The notes: a model not told the origin generated them from the letters alone. A stretch of 9,249 nt of DNA from DASVXQ01 sp046727955 (GCA_046727955.1 JBKPDO010000078.1:1-9249), one strand, 5' to 3'. Positions 1 through 6,326 are shown, counted from the stretch's first letter. Numbers and translations are program-made.

Positions 1-2
1 GC

Positions 3-623
3 ACCAGCGAAGACGGGCCCTGTCGCCTGCTGCGCCTTGACCCGCGCGGCCTGCGGGTGCTGGCCGGTTTCCCGCTGCCAGGGTTGCCGGCGGGGCCGCT
101 GGTGGTCGGCGAGGGCGGCGCGTGGCTGCTGGGCCAGCGGGGAGGCTGGGTGTGGCGGGTGGACCTGGCCGGCGGGCGGGTGGTCAGGGTGCAGCTGCCA
201 TCAGCGGCGAGTTCGGTCGATGTCCCCAGCCAGCTCGTCGTGGGTGAGGGGGCGGTCTGGGTGCTCACCAGCATCGAGCGTCCCACCGCGCTTGGCTCCC
301 GCGTCGATGCTGGGCTGGTGCGCATCGACCCCCACACCAACCGGGTGTCGGCGGTCACGCCGCTGGCCAACCTCGTCGGCGACACCGAGCAGGTGCAGCT
401 GGCCGTCGGCGCCGGCGGCGTGTGGGTCCAGGGCCAGGAGCGTGCAGAGGGCGGCCTGGCGCACGCGGTGATCGACCGGGTGGACTCGGCCAGCGGTCGC
501 CTGCGCGGCACGATCGAGACCGGCGACCTCAACCCCGCTGCGCTGGCCGCGGGGTTTGGTGCCTTGTGGCTGCTCCGGCCGGCTGCCGACGTGCTGCTGC
601 GCCTGGACCCCGCCGCCATGTGA
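3..623 (+). CDS. C-terminal part of a beta-propeller repeat protein (5' end outside window)
   Basis: The frame is open from the window edge (first full codon at position 3) to TGA at 621-623, giving 206 residues with no start visible. Four degenerate repeats follow a pattern of V-G-E-G-A-[VA]-W-[VL] then, 15-30 residues later, R-[IV]-D-x-x-[ST]-G/N-R. Visible cores are VVGEGGAWLL, VVGEGAVWVL...VRIDPHTNRV, AVGAGGVWVQ...DRVDSASGRL and AAGFGALWLL...LRLDP. This is the spacing of YVTN/SMP-30-type propeller blades, often found at the C-terminus of multidomain actinobacterial regulators and substrate-binding proteins. The last blade stops after its R-x-D strand, so the C-terminus looks natural rather than cut. 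What lies N-terminal, and therefore the protein's role, cannot be told from here. The fold is fairly sure; function is unknown. Confidence 0.72.
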   Translation, partial: TSEDGPCRLLRLDPRGLRVLAGFPLPGLPAGPLVVGEGGAWLLGQRGGWVWRVDLAGGRVVRVQLPSAASSVDVPSQLVVGEGAVWVLTSIERPTALGSRVDAGLVRIDPHTNRVSAVTPLANLVGDTEQVQLAVGAGGVWVQGQERAEGGLAHAVIDRVDSASGRLRGTIETGDLNPAALAAGFGALWLLRPAADVLLRLDPAAM

Positions 624-634
624 ACCGCAGCGGT

Positions 635-655
635 CACCGTGCGGCTGGCACGGTG
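635..655 (+). terminator. Stem-loop just after the beta-propeller gene, candidate terminator
   Basis: CACCGTGC (635-642) and GCACGGTG (648-655) form a perfect 8-bp inverted repeat with a 5-nt GGCTG loop, 11 nt after the stop codon. No T-run follows, as is common for actinobacterial terminator-like hairpins. The position and perfect stem support a transcription end or 3' RNA-stabilising hairpin; termination itself is inferred. Confidence 0.5.
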
Positions 656-754
656 GTGCGCCGATAGCTTGGCCCGGGCGTCCGATGTGGCGTCCGCACG
701 CTCTGAAGCTGAAGGCCCTTCCCGTCCGGCCACGCCCTTCAGTTAGGGGTCCCC

Positions 755-770
755 GCTCGGTGACTTTGCC
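755..770 (+). repeat. Left terminal inverted repeat of the ISAzo13-type element (candidate)
   Basis: GCTCGGTGACTTTGCC pairs with the reverse complement of 2011-2026 at 12/16 positions. It lies 31 bp before the transposase GTG. A second local feature overlaps it: CCCGCTC (752-758) and GAGCGGG (776-782) can form a 7-bp stem around the inner part of the end. Confidence 0.45.
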
Positions 771-800
771 AGGTTGAGCGGGCGAGGTTAGGTTCATCCA

Positions 801-2020
801 GTGGATCTGGATGAGGTGCTGGCGGCGACCTTCACCCTGGTCGCGCCGCACCTGACCGAGCGGCAGCGTCGGCTGCTGCTGGGGGCGGCGGCCCGGGCAT
901 TGGGCTATGGCGGGGTCAGCCGGGTCGCACGGCTGGCCGAGGCGTCGCGGCCGACGGTCCGCCGTGGCGCGGCCGAGCTGGACCAGCCGGCCGACCCGCG
1001 GGGGCGTATCCGCCAGCACGAAGGTCCCAAGCGGCGTCGCGACACCGATCCGGGTCTGCTGGCGGCATTGGACCGGCTGGTGGAGCCAGACACCCGCGGC
1101 GACCCGGAGAGCCCGCTGCGCTGGACCTGCAAGTCCACCCGGGACCTGGCTGCGACGCTCACCGCCCAGGGCTATCCGGTCAGCGACGACACCGTCGGGC
1201 GGCTGCTCAAGCAGCAGGGCTACCGGCTGCAGCGTACGGTCAAGACCTTGGAGGGCGCCCAGCACCCCGACCGTGACGCCCAGTTCCGCTACCTCAACGA
1301 GCAGGCCAAGGTCCATCTGGCCGCGGGGCAGCCGGTGGTGAGCGTGGACGCGAAGAAGAAGGAGTTGGTCGGCCAGTTCGCCAACGGTGGCCGGGAGTGG
1401 CAGCCCTCGGGCGAGCCCGAGCAGGTCAACGTCCATGACTTCCCCGACTCCACGCCGGGCAAGGCCGTCCCGTATGGGGTCTATGACCTTGGGCGCAACA
1501 CCGGCTGGGTCGGGGTCGGGACCGACCACGACACCGCGGCGTTCGCGGTCCAGACGCTGCGGCGTTGGTGGCAGCAGGTCGGCAGGTTCGCCTATCCCAA
1601 GGCCGAGCGGCTGCTGGTCTGTGCCGATGCCGGCGGTTCCAACGGCTACCGGGTCAGGGCGTGGAAGACGGAGCTGGCCCGGCTTGCCGCCGAGACCGGG
1701 CTTCAGATCACCGTGTGTCACCTGCCGCCGGGGACCTCCAAGTGGAACCGGATCGAGCATCGGCTGTTCAGCGCGATCTCGATGAACTGGCGGGGCCGGC
1801 CGCTGACAAGCCATGAGGTGATCGTGGAGCTGATCGGGGCGACCACCACGCAGACGGGCTTGCGGGTCCGCGCGGAGCTGGACCGTAGCCGCTACCCCGC
1901 TTGGCGTCAGGGTGCGATGAGGAGTTGGCGGCGGTGCCGCTTATACGGCATGCGTTTCACGGCGAGTGGAACTACACCATTCAACCAGCGGCAGACAAGC
2001 TACCACCGACGGCAAGGTAG
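801..2020 (+). pseudogene. ISAzo13-family DDE transposase, frame-disrupted near the C-terminus
   Basis: Starts GTG at 801. The N-terminal HTH region (about residues 18-60) contains ERQRRLLLGAAARALGYGGV, typical of ISAzo13 transposases. The catalytic core shows the DDE residues in family context: D183 in SVDAKKKELVGQF, D276 in CADAGGSNGYRVR and E319 in GTSKWNRIEHRLF, followed by NWRGRPL. After R-S-R-Y-P (codon 1896-1898) the family sequence leaves this frame. GVRV continues in the +1 frame at 1903-1914, and DEELAAVPLIRHAFHGEWNY plus TIQPAADKLPP continue in the next frame from 1916 to TAG at 2018-2020. Two small indels within about 18 bp are therefore needed, for an intact length near 405 aa. 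In the original frame translation runs on through nonsense residues into the adenylate cyclase gene. The catalytic triad is intact; loss of the C-terminal FHGEWNYTI segment makes activity doubtful unless the shifts are sequencing errors. Confidence 0.85.
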
Positions 2021-2026
2021 TCGAGC
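2011..2026 (-). repeat. Right terminal inverted repeat of the ISAzo13-type element (candidate)
   Basis: Read on the minus strand this is GCTCGACTACCTTGCC, matching the left end at 755-770 in 12/16 positions. The transposase stop TAG (2018-2020) lies inside it, and the GGAGG of the next gene begins 8 bp beyond it. Confidence 0.45.
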
Positions 2027-2033
2027 ACGACCT

Positions 2034-2038
2034 GGAGG
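2034..2038 (+). promoter_or_regulatory. GGAGG ribosome binding site setting the cyclase start
   Basis: A perfect GGAGG lies 7 nt before GTG at 2046. It decides that the cyclase is translated independently from 2046 and is not the tail of the upstream transposase frame. Confidence 0.75.
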
Positions 2039-2045
2039 CCTAGAT

Positions 2046-3176
2046 GTGACATCCTTGCGGCAGCGGCTGCGGCGGGTTCCCGCGCCGGTGGTCGACGCGG
2101 GTTTGGCCGTGGCGCTGGCGGTCGCGAACACGATCGGGATCCGCGTGGCGCTGGGGCCGGGCGCCCGATCGGATGCGTTCGCCTACGCGTGCGGGTTGAC
2201 CATCGCCGCGTTGACGCTGGCCCGGCGGCGCTGGCCCCTGGCGGTGCTGCTGGCGTCGTCGGCGACCTTGGGGCTCTACGTATCCAACTACAGAAGCACC
2301 TATCGCGCGATCCCGCTGTCAGTGGCGCTGGCCACCGCCTGGGCCGCCGGCCACCGCCGCTGGTCGCTGCTGGTCGCTGCCTGGTTCGTCATCGGGCCGC
2401 TCGCCTACGCCCTCTCCCGGCTTTCAGAGGAGACGAGAACGCCGCTGACCCTGCTGGGTGATGCGATGTCCAACGCGGCCATGTTCGCTGCCGTGCTGGT
2501 GCTGGGCGAGGCGGTGCGCAGCCGCCGCGCGCTCCAGCTGGAGCAGGAGCGATCCGAGCGGCTGCTGCTCAACGTGCTGCCCGCCCCGATCGCGGCCCGG
2601 CTCAAAGCCGGCGAGGGCGTGATCGCCGACGCCTTCCCCGAGGTCACCGTGCTGTTCGCCGACCTCGTGGACTTCACCCGGCGCAGCCAGCAGATCACTC
2701 CAGAGCAGCTGGTGCAGTTCCTGAACGAGCTGTTCTCGGTGTTCGATCAGCTCGCCCAGCAGCAAGGGCTGGAGAAGATCAAGACGATCGGCGACGCCTA
2801 CATGGTGGTCGGGGGGCTGCCCGAGCCGCGGCCCGACCACGCCCGGGCGGTCGCCGAGATGGCGCTGGCGATGCAGGCGGAGGTGGCCAGACAAGCCGAC
2901 CCCGCCGGCCAGCCGCTGCAGGTGCGCATCGGCATCGACACCGGCCCGGTGGAAGCCGGGGTGATCGGCACCAGCAAGTTCAGCTACGACCTGTGGGGCG
3001 ACACCGTCAACACCGCGAGCCGCATGGAGTCCCACGGGGTCGCCGGCTGCATCCAGGTCACCGACCACACCTACCAGCGCCTCCGCGATGGCTACCGGTT
3101 CCAGCGGCGGGGACCGATCCAGGTCAGAGGCAAGGGCGAGATGGTCACCTACTTCCTGCTCGGAAGAAACCAATGA
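2046..3176 (+). CDS. Membrane-bound class III adenylate cyclase (six-helix, Rv1625c-like architecture)
   Basis: 376 aa from GTG 2046. It converts ATP to cAMP at the inner face of the membrane. About six hydrophobic segments fill residues 16-157; this part resembles the small membrane domain of actinobacterial sensor histidine kinases. A linker, ERLLLNVLPAPIAARLKAGE (171-190), has the usual pre-catalytic motif. The cyclase homology domain (about 198-373) has every key residue: metal ligands D206 (VLFADLVDFT) and D250 (KTIGDAYM), adenine-selecting K246 and D315 (SYDLWGDT), and transition-state N322 and R326 (VNTASRM). The spacing K-4-D and D-7-N-4-R is that of the mycobacterial Rv1625c type, so adenylate rather than guanylate cyclase is expected; it should work as a homodimer. 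It is preceded closely by the IS element, which probably displaced its native promoter, and is convergent with a cyclic-nucleotide-binding protein gene 85 bp away. The same frame is open back to 801, so automated annotation may report a false 791-aa fusion. Confidence 0.9.
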   Translation: MTSLRQRLRRVPAPVVDAGLAVALAVANTIGIRVALGPGARSDAFAYACGLTIAALTLARRRWPLAVLLASSATLGLYVSNYRSTYRAIPLSVALATAWAAGHRRWSLLVAAWFVIGPLAYALSRLSEETRTPLTLLGDAMSNAAMFAAVLVLGEAVRSRRALQLEQERSERLLLNVLPAPIAARLKAGEGVIADAFPEVTVLFADLVDFTRRSQQITPEQLVQFLNELFSVFDQLAQQQGLEKIKTIGDAYMVVGGLPEPRPDHARAVAEMALAMQAEVARQADPAGQPLQVRIGIDTGPVEAGVIGTSKFSYDLWGDTVNTASRMESHGVAGCIQVTDHTYQRLRDGYRFQRRGPIQVRGKGEMVTYFLLGRNQ

Positions 3177-3197
3177 TCGGACGATGGCCTGCGATCA
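3174..3197 (+). terminator. Weak inverted repeat at the cyclase stop codon
   Basis: TGATCG (3174-3179, including the TGA stop) and CGATCA (3192-3197) form a 6-bp stem with a 12-nt loop between the two convergent genes. No T-run follows. This is the best hairpin I see in the 85-bp gap; support is weak. Confidence 0.2.
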
Positions 3198-3261
3198 GCG
3201 GAACCACGCCCTCGGCCGGCCGCAGAGCAAGCACCACAGAAAGGTAACCAAGCGGGATCCC

Positions 3262-4251
3262 TTAGCGTTCGCGGCCGGGCATGTGGCCCTTGGCCAGCTC
3301 CTCTAGTGCCTGCCGGTCGATGCGGTCCTTGGGGACGACCGCGACCCGGCAGGGGGTCATCGCTCGCAGTGTCGCCGTGCGTCGGCCCTCGTGCAGCAGC
3401 GCCATCTCTCCCAGGATCGCCCCAGGACCGACCTCCGTCACCGGTTTGCCGTCGATCTCCACCTGGAGCACCCCATCGAACAGGAGGAACAGCTCCTCGC
3501 CCCGCTCGCCCTGCTCGACCAGGGTCTGGCCCGCCTCGAGCCGGTGGAACCGCGGTTTGGCGTCGATGATCGCCACCGAGAGCTGACGCTCCAACGCTGA
3601 CTCCACTGCGGTCACGATCGGGACCGAGTCCTCGGCGCCCCAGGGCGTGTGCGCGCCGAACGCCTCGCGCCACCAGCTGTCGTAGTCGATGAACCCGGTC
3701 TTGGCGACCAGCCGACCGCGGTGGTCGTAGATCCAGTGCCGGGGAAAGGAGCTGGCGCCCACCAGCTGCGACTGGGAGGTGCCGTCGGCGTGGATGGTCA
3801 GGGCGAGCGTGGACCAGGCTACCGGCGATCCGATCTGGAAGTATGGCTCATAGCGCACCCGGCGGGGCGTGGGAAAGCCGGTCCTACCGCCTGCGGTCTG
3901 CACAAACCGCGCCCAGGCGAGGCCGATCTCTGGCTCGGGCCGCAAGTCCGGCAAGGCGACCGGGGTGAACGCGATGCTGGCCGAGCCGTACCCCACCCGG
4001 GTCACGTTGATCCGGCCGCCGCCGCTCTGACCAGCGTCCACGACCCGCCCGTCCTCCACCTCGATCCAGGCCTTGAGCTGGTTGGCGACCCGGAAGCGGC
4101 CGTTTGCTTCTAGTTCGTCGAGATCCCCGAGCGTGTCGGGTGGTGGGGGATCGTAGTGCGCAACACGGAATCCGAACGACAGGCGGTTGAACCCCTCTAC
4201 CGCTGCGAGTGGGATCCACGACAGCGAGGTGACCGAGGAATCGATGCGCAT
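3262..4251 (-). CDS. Protein with C-terminal cyclic-nucleotide-binding domain and an unassigned N-terminal domain
   Basis: 329 aa, ATG at 4249-4251 preceded by GGGAGGG with 5-nt spacing, stop TAA. Residues about 228-315 form a cyclic-nucleotide-binding domain: FHRLEAGQTLVEQGERGEEL, then a phosphate-binding cassette GAILGEMALLHEGRRTATLR (about 277-296). The cassette keeps the conserved G-E (281-282) and the phosphate-binding Arg (R291) before T-A-T; the usual Pro before it is Arg (R290). The protein ends about 14 residues after the domain, so there is no CRP-type helix-turn-helix, and it is unlikely to be a DNA-binding regulator. Residues 1-220 show no family I recognise: mixed polar and aromatic, no signal peptide or membrane helix, with SSFPRHWIYDHRGRLVAK and DYDSWWREAFGAHTPWG as distinctive stretches. 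It is convergent with the adenylate cyclase, which makes it a good candidate cAMP effector. Ligand identity is inferred. Confidence 0.88.
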   Translation of the reverse strand: MRIDSSVTSLSWIPLAAVEGFNRLSFGFRVAHYDPPPPDTLGDLDELEANGRFRVANQLKAWIEVEDGRVVDAGQSGGGRINVTRVGYGSASIAFTPVALPDLRPEPEIGLAWARFVQTAGGRTGFPTPRRVRYEPYFQIGSPVAWSTLALTIHADGTSQSQLVGASSFPRHWIYDHRGRLVAKTGFIDYDSWWREAFGAHTPWGAEDSVPIVTAVESALERQLSVAIIDAKPRFHRLEAGQTLVEQGERGEELFLLFDGVLQVEIDGKPVTEVGPGAILGEMALLHEGRRTATLRAMTPCRVAVVPKDRIDRQALEELAKGHMPGRER

Positions 4252-4256
4252 GGCAG

Positions 4257-4263
4257 CCCTCCC
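4257..4263 (-). promoter_or_regulatory. Strong ribosome binding site of the cyclic-nucleotide-binding protein
   Basis: The minus strand reads GGGAGGG CTGCC ATG, a near-perfect Shine-Dalgarno 5 nt before the start, which fixes the start at 4251. Confidence 0.6.
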
Positions 4264-4373
4264 GAGTTGGCCCCTGGCACCGTAGACGGGTAGCCGCGGA
4301 CGGCGAGGCTAATCGTCCCAAGCAGCCCGATCCATCCTGCTGACCCGGCTGGCAATGCTGCGGTCAGGGCGGG

Positions 4374-4898
4374 GTGACAGCGAAGAGCTGCCAGGTGGGC
4401 AGGCTCGCCGTCACCTTGTCGTCGCTTCCTTCCCCGACCAACGCATCCCGGTCGGTGACCGTGGTGCCGCTTGTGGTCGGACCCCAACTTGGGCAGGCGC
4501 AGGCGGCGATGCGCAAGGCGGGCCTGGTGGGGGCGGCCGACGAGCGAGATCCTCAAGCGCCGGACAGCGTGGTCGTTGCACAAAAGCCAGCCGCCGGGAC
4601 GACCGTTCCTCGTGGCAGCACGTCGGCTTCAGAACCACAGCGCCGTGATTCGCTCGGCCTGACTCCAGGTTGCCGACAGACCTTTTGGCCCGCTCAGCCT
4701 GGCCGGCACAACTCGGCAGGGCCGCCGAACGGGCCATTGGCGAACCGCTGGATGTGGCCGTCGGCAGTAAAGACCACCTTGGTGGCGATGCTTGGCATGA
4801 TGCCGGTCGCAAACCCCAGGGTGCGGAGCGTGTCGCTGGTGCGCCGCCCGTACTCGATCCCGACGACACCAACCAGCTGGTCGGGATTCTCGTTGTAG
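4374..4898 (+). CDS. PASTA-domain reading frame, probably a degraded gene fragment
   Basis: The frame opens at GTG 4374 (in-frame stop at 4341; only a weak AGGGCGGG before it). Residues 30-86 (4461-4631) match one PASTA domain: VPLVVGPQLGQAQAAMRKAG (31-50), then a charged stretch, then VVVAQKPAAGTTVPRGSTS (66-84). This is the order V-P-x-V-V-G, A-x-x-x-L/M-x-x-A-G-L, Q-x-P-A-A-G-x-x-V-P-x-G-S. PASTA domains bind peptidoglycan stem peptides or muropeptides and normally sit outside the cell on PknB-type kinases or penicillin-binding proteins. Here the last strand (usually V-T-L-x-V) is missing, and residues beyond about 90 are low-complexity and antisense to the end of the neighbouring lipoprotein gene, so that tail is not believable. 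No signal peptide, membrane helix or kinase domain is present. I read it as a relic of a larger gene; a short expressed protein cannot be excluded. Confidence 0.4.
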   Translation: MTAKSCQVGRLAVTLSSLPSPTNASRSVTVVPLVVGPQLGQAQAAMRKAGLVGAADERDPQAPDSVVVAQKPAAGTTVPRGSTSASEPQRRDSLGLTPGCRQTFWPAQPGRHNSAGPPNGPLANRWMWPSAVKTTLVAMLGMMPVANPRVRSVSLVRRPYSIPTTPTSWSGFSL

Positions 4899-5296
4899 AT
4901 CCGGGCCGCTGTCAGATGATCGTGGTCAGCCATGCGCGCTCGCAGCCAGCCGGCGATCTCGGCACGACCGTGGAAGTCCAGGTTCTCCACCTGGCGGTAG
5001 TCGCAGTCGCTGACGACCGCGTCGGGGGCGAACAACACCAAGGCCGCGTGGACCTGCCCGGCGTTGTAGGCGTCAAGGAACGCCACCACGACGGCGATCT
5101 GTTGGGCCTGGACGCTTGTGACGCTGAAGACCCTCCGTCGTTGTCCCGTGGCGGTCGAGGCGGACGCGGCCATGGTAGGCGCCTGGGTACTCCCGGTCGT
5201 GCCTGGCCGGATCGGCGTGCGCGCGGTGCAGCCGGCTACGAGCGCTATCGCCACGACGACGAGCATGCTCGTCCCACGGAGACGGCGCCACGCCAT
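4694..5296 (-). CDS. Secreted lipoprotein with SnoaL/NTF2-like domain
   Basis: 200 aa from ATG at 5294-5296, chosen over the longer open frame (to 5491) because GGGGAGA lies 5 nt upstream and a signal peptide begins there. N-terminus MAWRRLRGTSMLVVVAIALV then AGC: a positive n-region, hydrophobic core and lipobox L-V-A-G-C with Cys near residue 22, so it is predicted to be lipidated and anchored outside the membrane. A Thr/Ser/Pro-rich linker (about 24-50) follows. Residues about 60-195 look like a SnoaL/NTF2 cone-shaped domain: VVAFLDAYNAGQVHAALVLF then APDAVV, FHGRAEIAGWLRARM, and the final strand KVVFTADGHIQRFANGP. Such domains bind small hydrophobic ligands or act as simple hydrolases or isomerases; no specific active site can be named. 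It stands alone, divergent from the empty region to its right. Family confidence is good; function is unknown. Confidence 0.82.
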   Translation of the reverse strand: MAWRRLRGTSMLVVVAIALVAGCTARTPIRPGTTGSTQAPTMAASASTATGQRRRVFSVTSVQAQQIAVVVAFLDAYNAGQVHAALVLFAPDAVVSDCDYRQVENLDFHGRAEIAGWLRARMADHDHLTAARIYNENPDQLVGVVGIEYGRRTSDTLRTLGFATGIMPSIATKVVFTADGHIQRFANGPFGGPAELCRPG

Positions 5297-5301
5297 CCTT
5301 G

Positions 5302-5308
5302 TCTCCCC
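5302..5308 (-). promoter_or_regulatory. Ribosome binding site deciding the lipoprotein start
   Basis: The minus strand reads GGGGAGA CAAGG ATG. It places the start at 5296, just before the signal peptide, and rules out the upstream 65 codons of open frame. Confidence 0.55.
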
Positions 5309-5420
5309 ACGATCCGCTCGACGACCCTCGACCCTGGGCTGCCCCAACCATCCCATACAGCCTGGCGGCGCAGAAGGTTCCTGCGACCCCAGCGATAGAT
5401 GGCGGCTGCGGGCCGGCCCA

Positions 5421-5481
5421 CCAGGTGTTCTCGTGAAGTTCCCAGGTGTAGTTGGCGGGAACGCCCAGGTGTTCTTGGCGG
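5421..5481 (+). repeat. Three direct CCAGGTGT repeats upstream of the lipoprotein gene
   Basis: CCAGGTGT occurs at 5421, 5442 and 5465, spaced 21 and 23 bp, or about two helical turns. The first and third copies share the 11-mer CCAGGTGTTCT. The second and third match over 18 positions with two differences (5441-5458 and 5464-5481, both ending TTGGCGG). GGAAC (5458-5462) and GTTCC (5481-5485) also form inverted arms around the third copy. The block lies 125-185 bp before the lipoprotein start and could be a set of operator sites. A repeat-rich coding relic is the alternative. Confidence 0.45.
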
Positions 5482-6161
5482 TTCCGTACACGGTCTTGAC
5501 CGGACTGGGCCGCTCAAGGCTGTCTTGGGGGCCGGGCGACGATCAGCGAGCTGGCCCAGTGGTCCGGCGCGCACCGTCAGACGGTTGTCCGGCATCTGGT
5601 CCGCGCTGTTACCGGCTCCACTATCTGAGGATCGGGCGACAGCGTTCCATGAGGATAAATCGGCAGGACTCTTTGGTGATCGTCGGCCTGGGTCGACCGC
5701 CACGCAGTCGGCTGTTGACGCGAACGATCACTGACGGTAGCCGCCGTGCCCAGCCATCCCGCTGATGACATCCTTGGTGGGGACCCGGGCGGGCGGCCCG
5801 CCACCGTGCTCGCCGATCCCCCTGTCACGCGAACGGCCAGGCAGATCGCCGATTATTTGCGGGCTCAGGTGTCCGGTCGTCGGTGCTTGCAGCGCATGCA
5901 GATCTGCCCTTTAGGTACCTGTTTGAACTGGCTGCCGATGACTGGTGCGGCCGGTCACGTGTTCAAGGGCGACGTCGGCGGTGGCGCGCATGTCCGGCTG
6001 GGATCCACGGGCGGGCCTGGCCTGGCGCCGCGGGCTGCCGGTATGAGTGGCTCCGGCGGGCGAAGCGATAGGGCGGGCCGCATGCGGGGGGCCGCTTGGT
6101 GGTCTTGGATTCCGATGTTGAGTGGGCGGCGGGTTCGTCAGAGCCGGCGTTGTCTGGGGTG

Positions 6162-6326
6162 TCACCGGCCGGCGCGGGGTGCGATGAGGGCTTGCGCCAT
6201 CCAGGCGAGGAGTTCGAGGGCCGGGTCGCGGGGTAGCTGGGCGATGTCGGTGGTCCAGACGACGGCGTCGGACCCGGACGGCGGGATGAGCGCGGCCGCG
6301 AGGCGATCGTGCGGCCGGTGGGACAT
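6162..6326 (-). CDS. Small hypothetical protein or gene remnant, 54 aa
   Basis: ATG at 6324-6326, stop TGA at 6162-6164. The third codon positions are about 90% G or C and the composition looks like real protein (SDAVVWTTDIAQLPRDPALE, then LLAWMAQALIAPRAGR), unlike the Arg/Pro-rich shadow frames nearby. The ribosome binding site is weak (GAAGG, rather far). The same frame stays open far upstream, but that part is antisense to the STAND operon and is not believable. No family is recognised. It may be the 3' end of a decayed gene; it is divergent from the small ORF at 6492. Confidence 0.3.
   Translation of the reverse strand: MSHRPHDRLAAALIPPSGSDAVVWTTDIAQLPRDPALELLAWMAQALIAPRAGR

Larger units (their letters stand above)
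746..2033 (+). mobile_element. ISAzo13-family insertion sequence with imperfect terminal inverted repeats
   Basis: The element is defined by its transposase (801-2020) and by candidate ends on both sides. The left end GCTCGGTGACTTTGCC (755-770) matches the reverse complement of 2011-2026, GCTCGACTACCTTGCC, at 12 of 16 positions without gaps. Outside each copy both ends read GGTC followed by 2-3 bases before GCTCG, which suggests that the termini lie near 746-748 and 2032-2033. The transposase stop codon falls inside the right repeat. No convincing target-site duplication was seen, so exact ends are uncertain by a few bases. The right end lies directly against the ribosome binding site of the downstream cyclase gene. 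Family assignment rests on the transposase; the ends are my own alignment and are less secure. Confidence 0.6.
5297..6161. other. Region of about 860 bp with no convincing gene
   Basis: Open frames on both strands are long only because stops are rare at this base composition; their proteins are Arg/Pro/Ser-rich and none has a matching ribosome binding site and family. Apart from the repeat block at 5421-5481, I see a possible gene scrap from GTG 5746, whose residues 29-44 read RTARQIADYLRAQVSG, resembling the first helix of GntR-type regulators. It is not followed by the rest of that domain. No tRNA cloverleaf, CRISPR spacing or recognisable attachment site was found. Confidence 0.5.

Noticed and set aside
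709..742. Inverted repeat CTGAAGG / CCTTCAG with a 20-nt loop
   Set aside because: Seven-base arms with a long loop next to the IS left end; too weak to call a regulatory element, though it might belong to the IS terminus.
201..1814. 537-codon open frame on the minus strand
   Set aside because: Antisense to the propeller gene and the transposase; Arg/Gly/Pro/Gln-rich with no family features. A product of few stop codons in high-GC DNA.
2424..3173. 249-codon minus-strand frame
   Set aside because: Antisense shadow of the cyclase catalytic domain; the plus strand carries every catalytic motif.
801..3176. A single 791-aa transposase-adenylate cyclase fusion protein
   Set aside because: The linker is out-of-frame transposase sequence, the true transposase end is at 2020 in another frame, and the cyclase has its own GGAGG and GTG.
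5374..5395. GGTTCCTGCGACCCC looked like a tRNA T-arm
   Set aside because: The stem does not pair as a T-arm and no anticodon arm, acceptor stem or CCA lies at the right distance.
5297..5491. N-terminal extension of the lipoprotein to an upstream start
   Set aside because: It would bury the signal peptide and lipobox behind 65 residues; the ribosome binding site at 5302-5308 supports the internal start.
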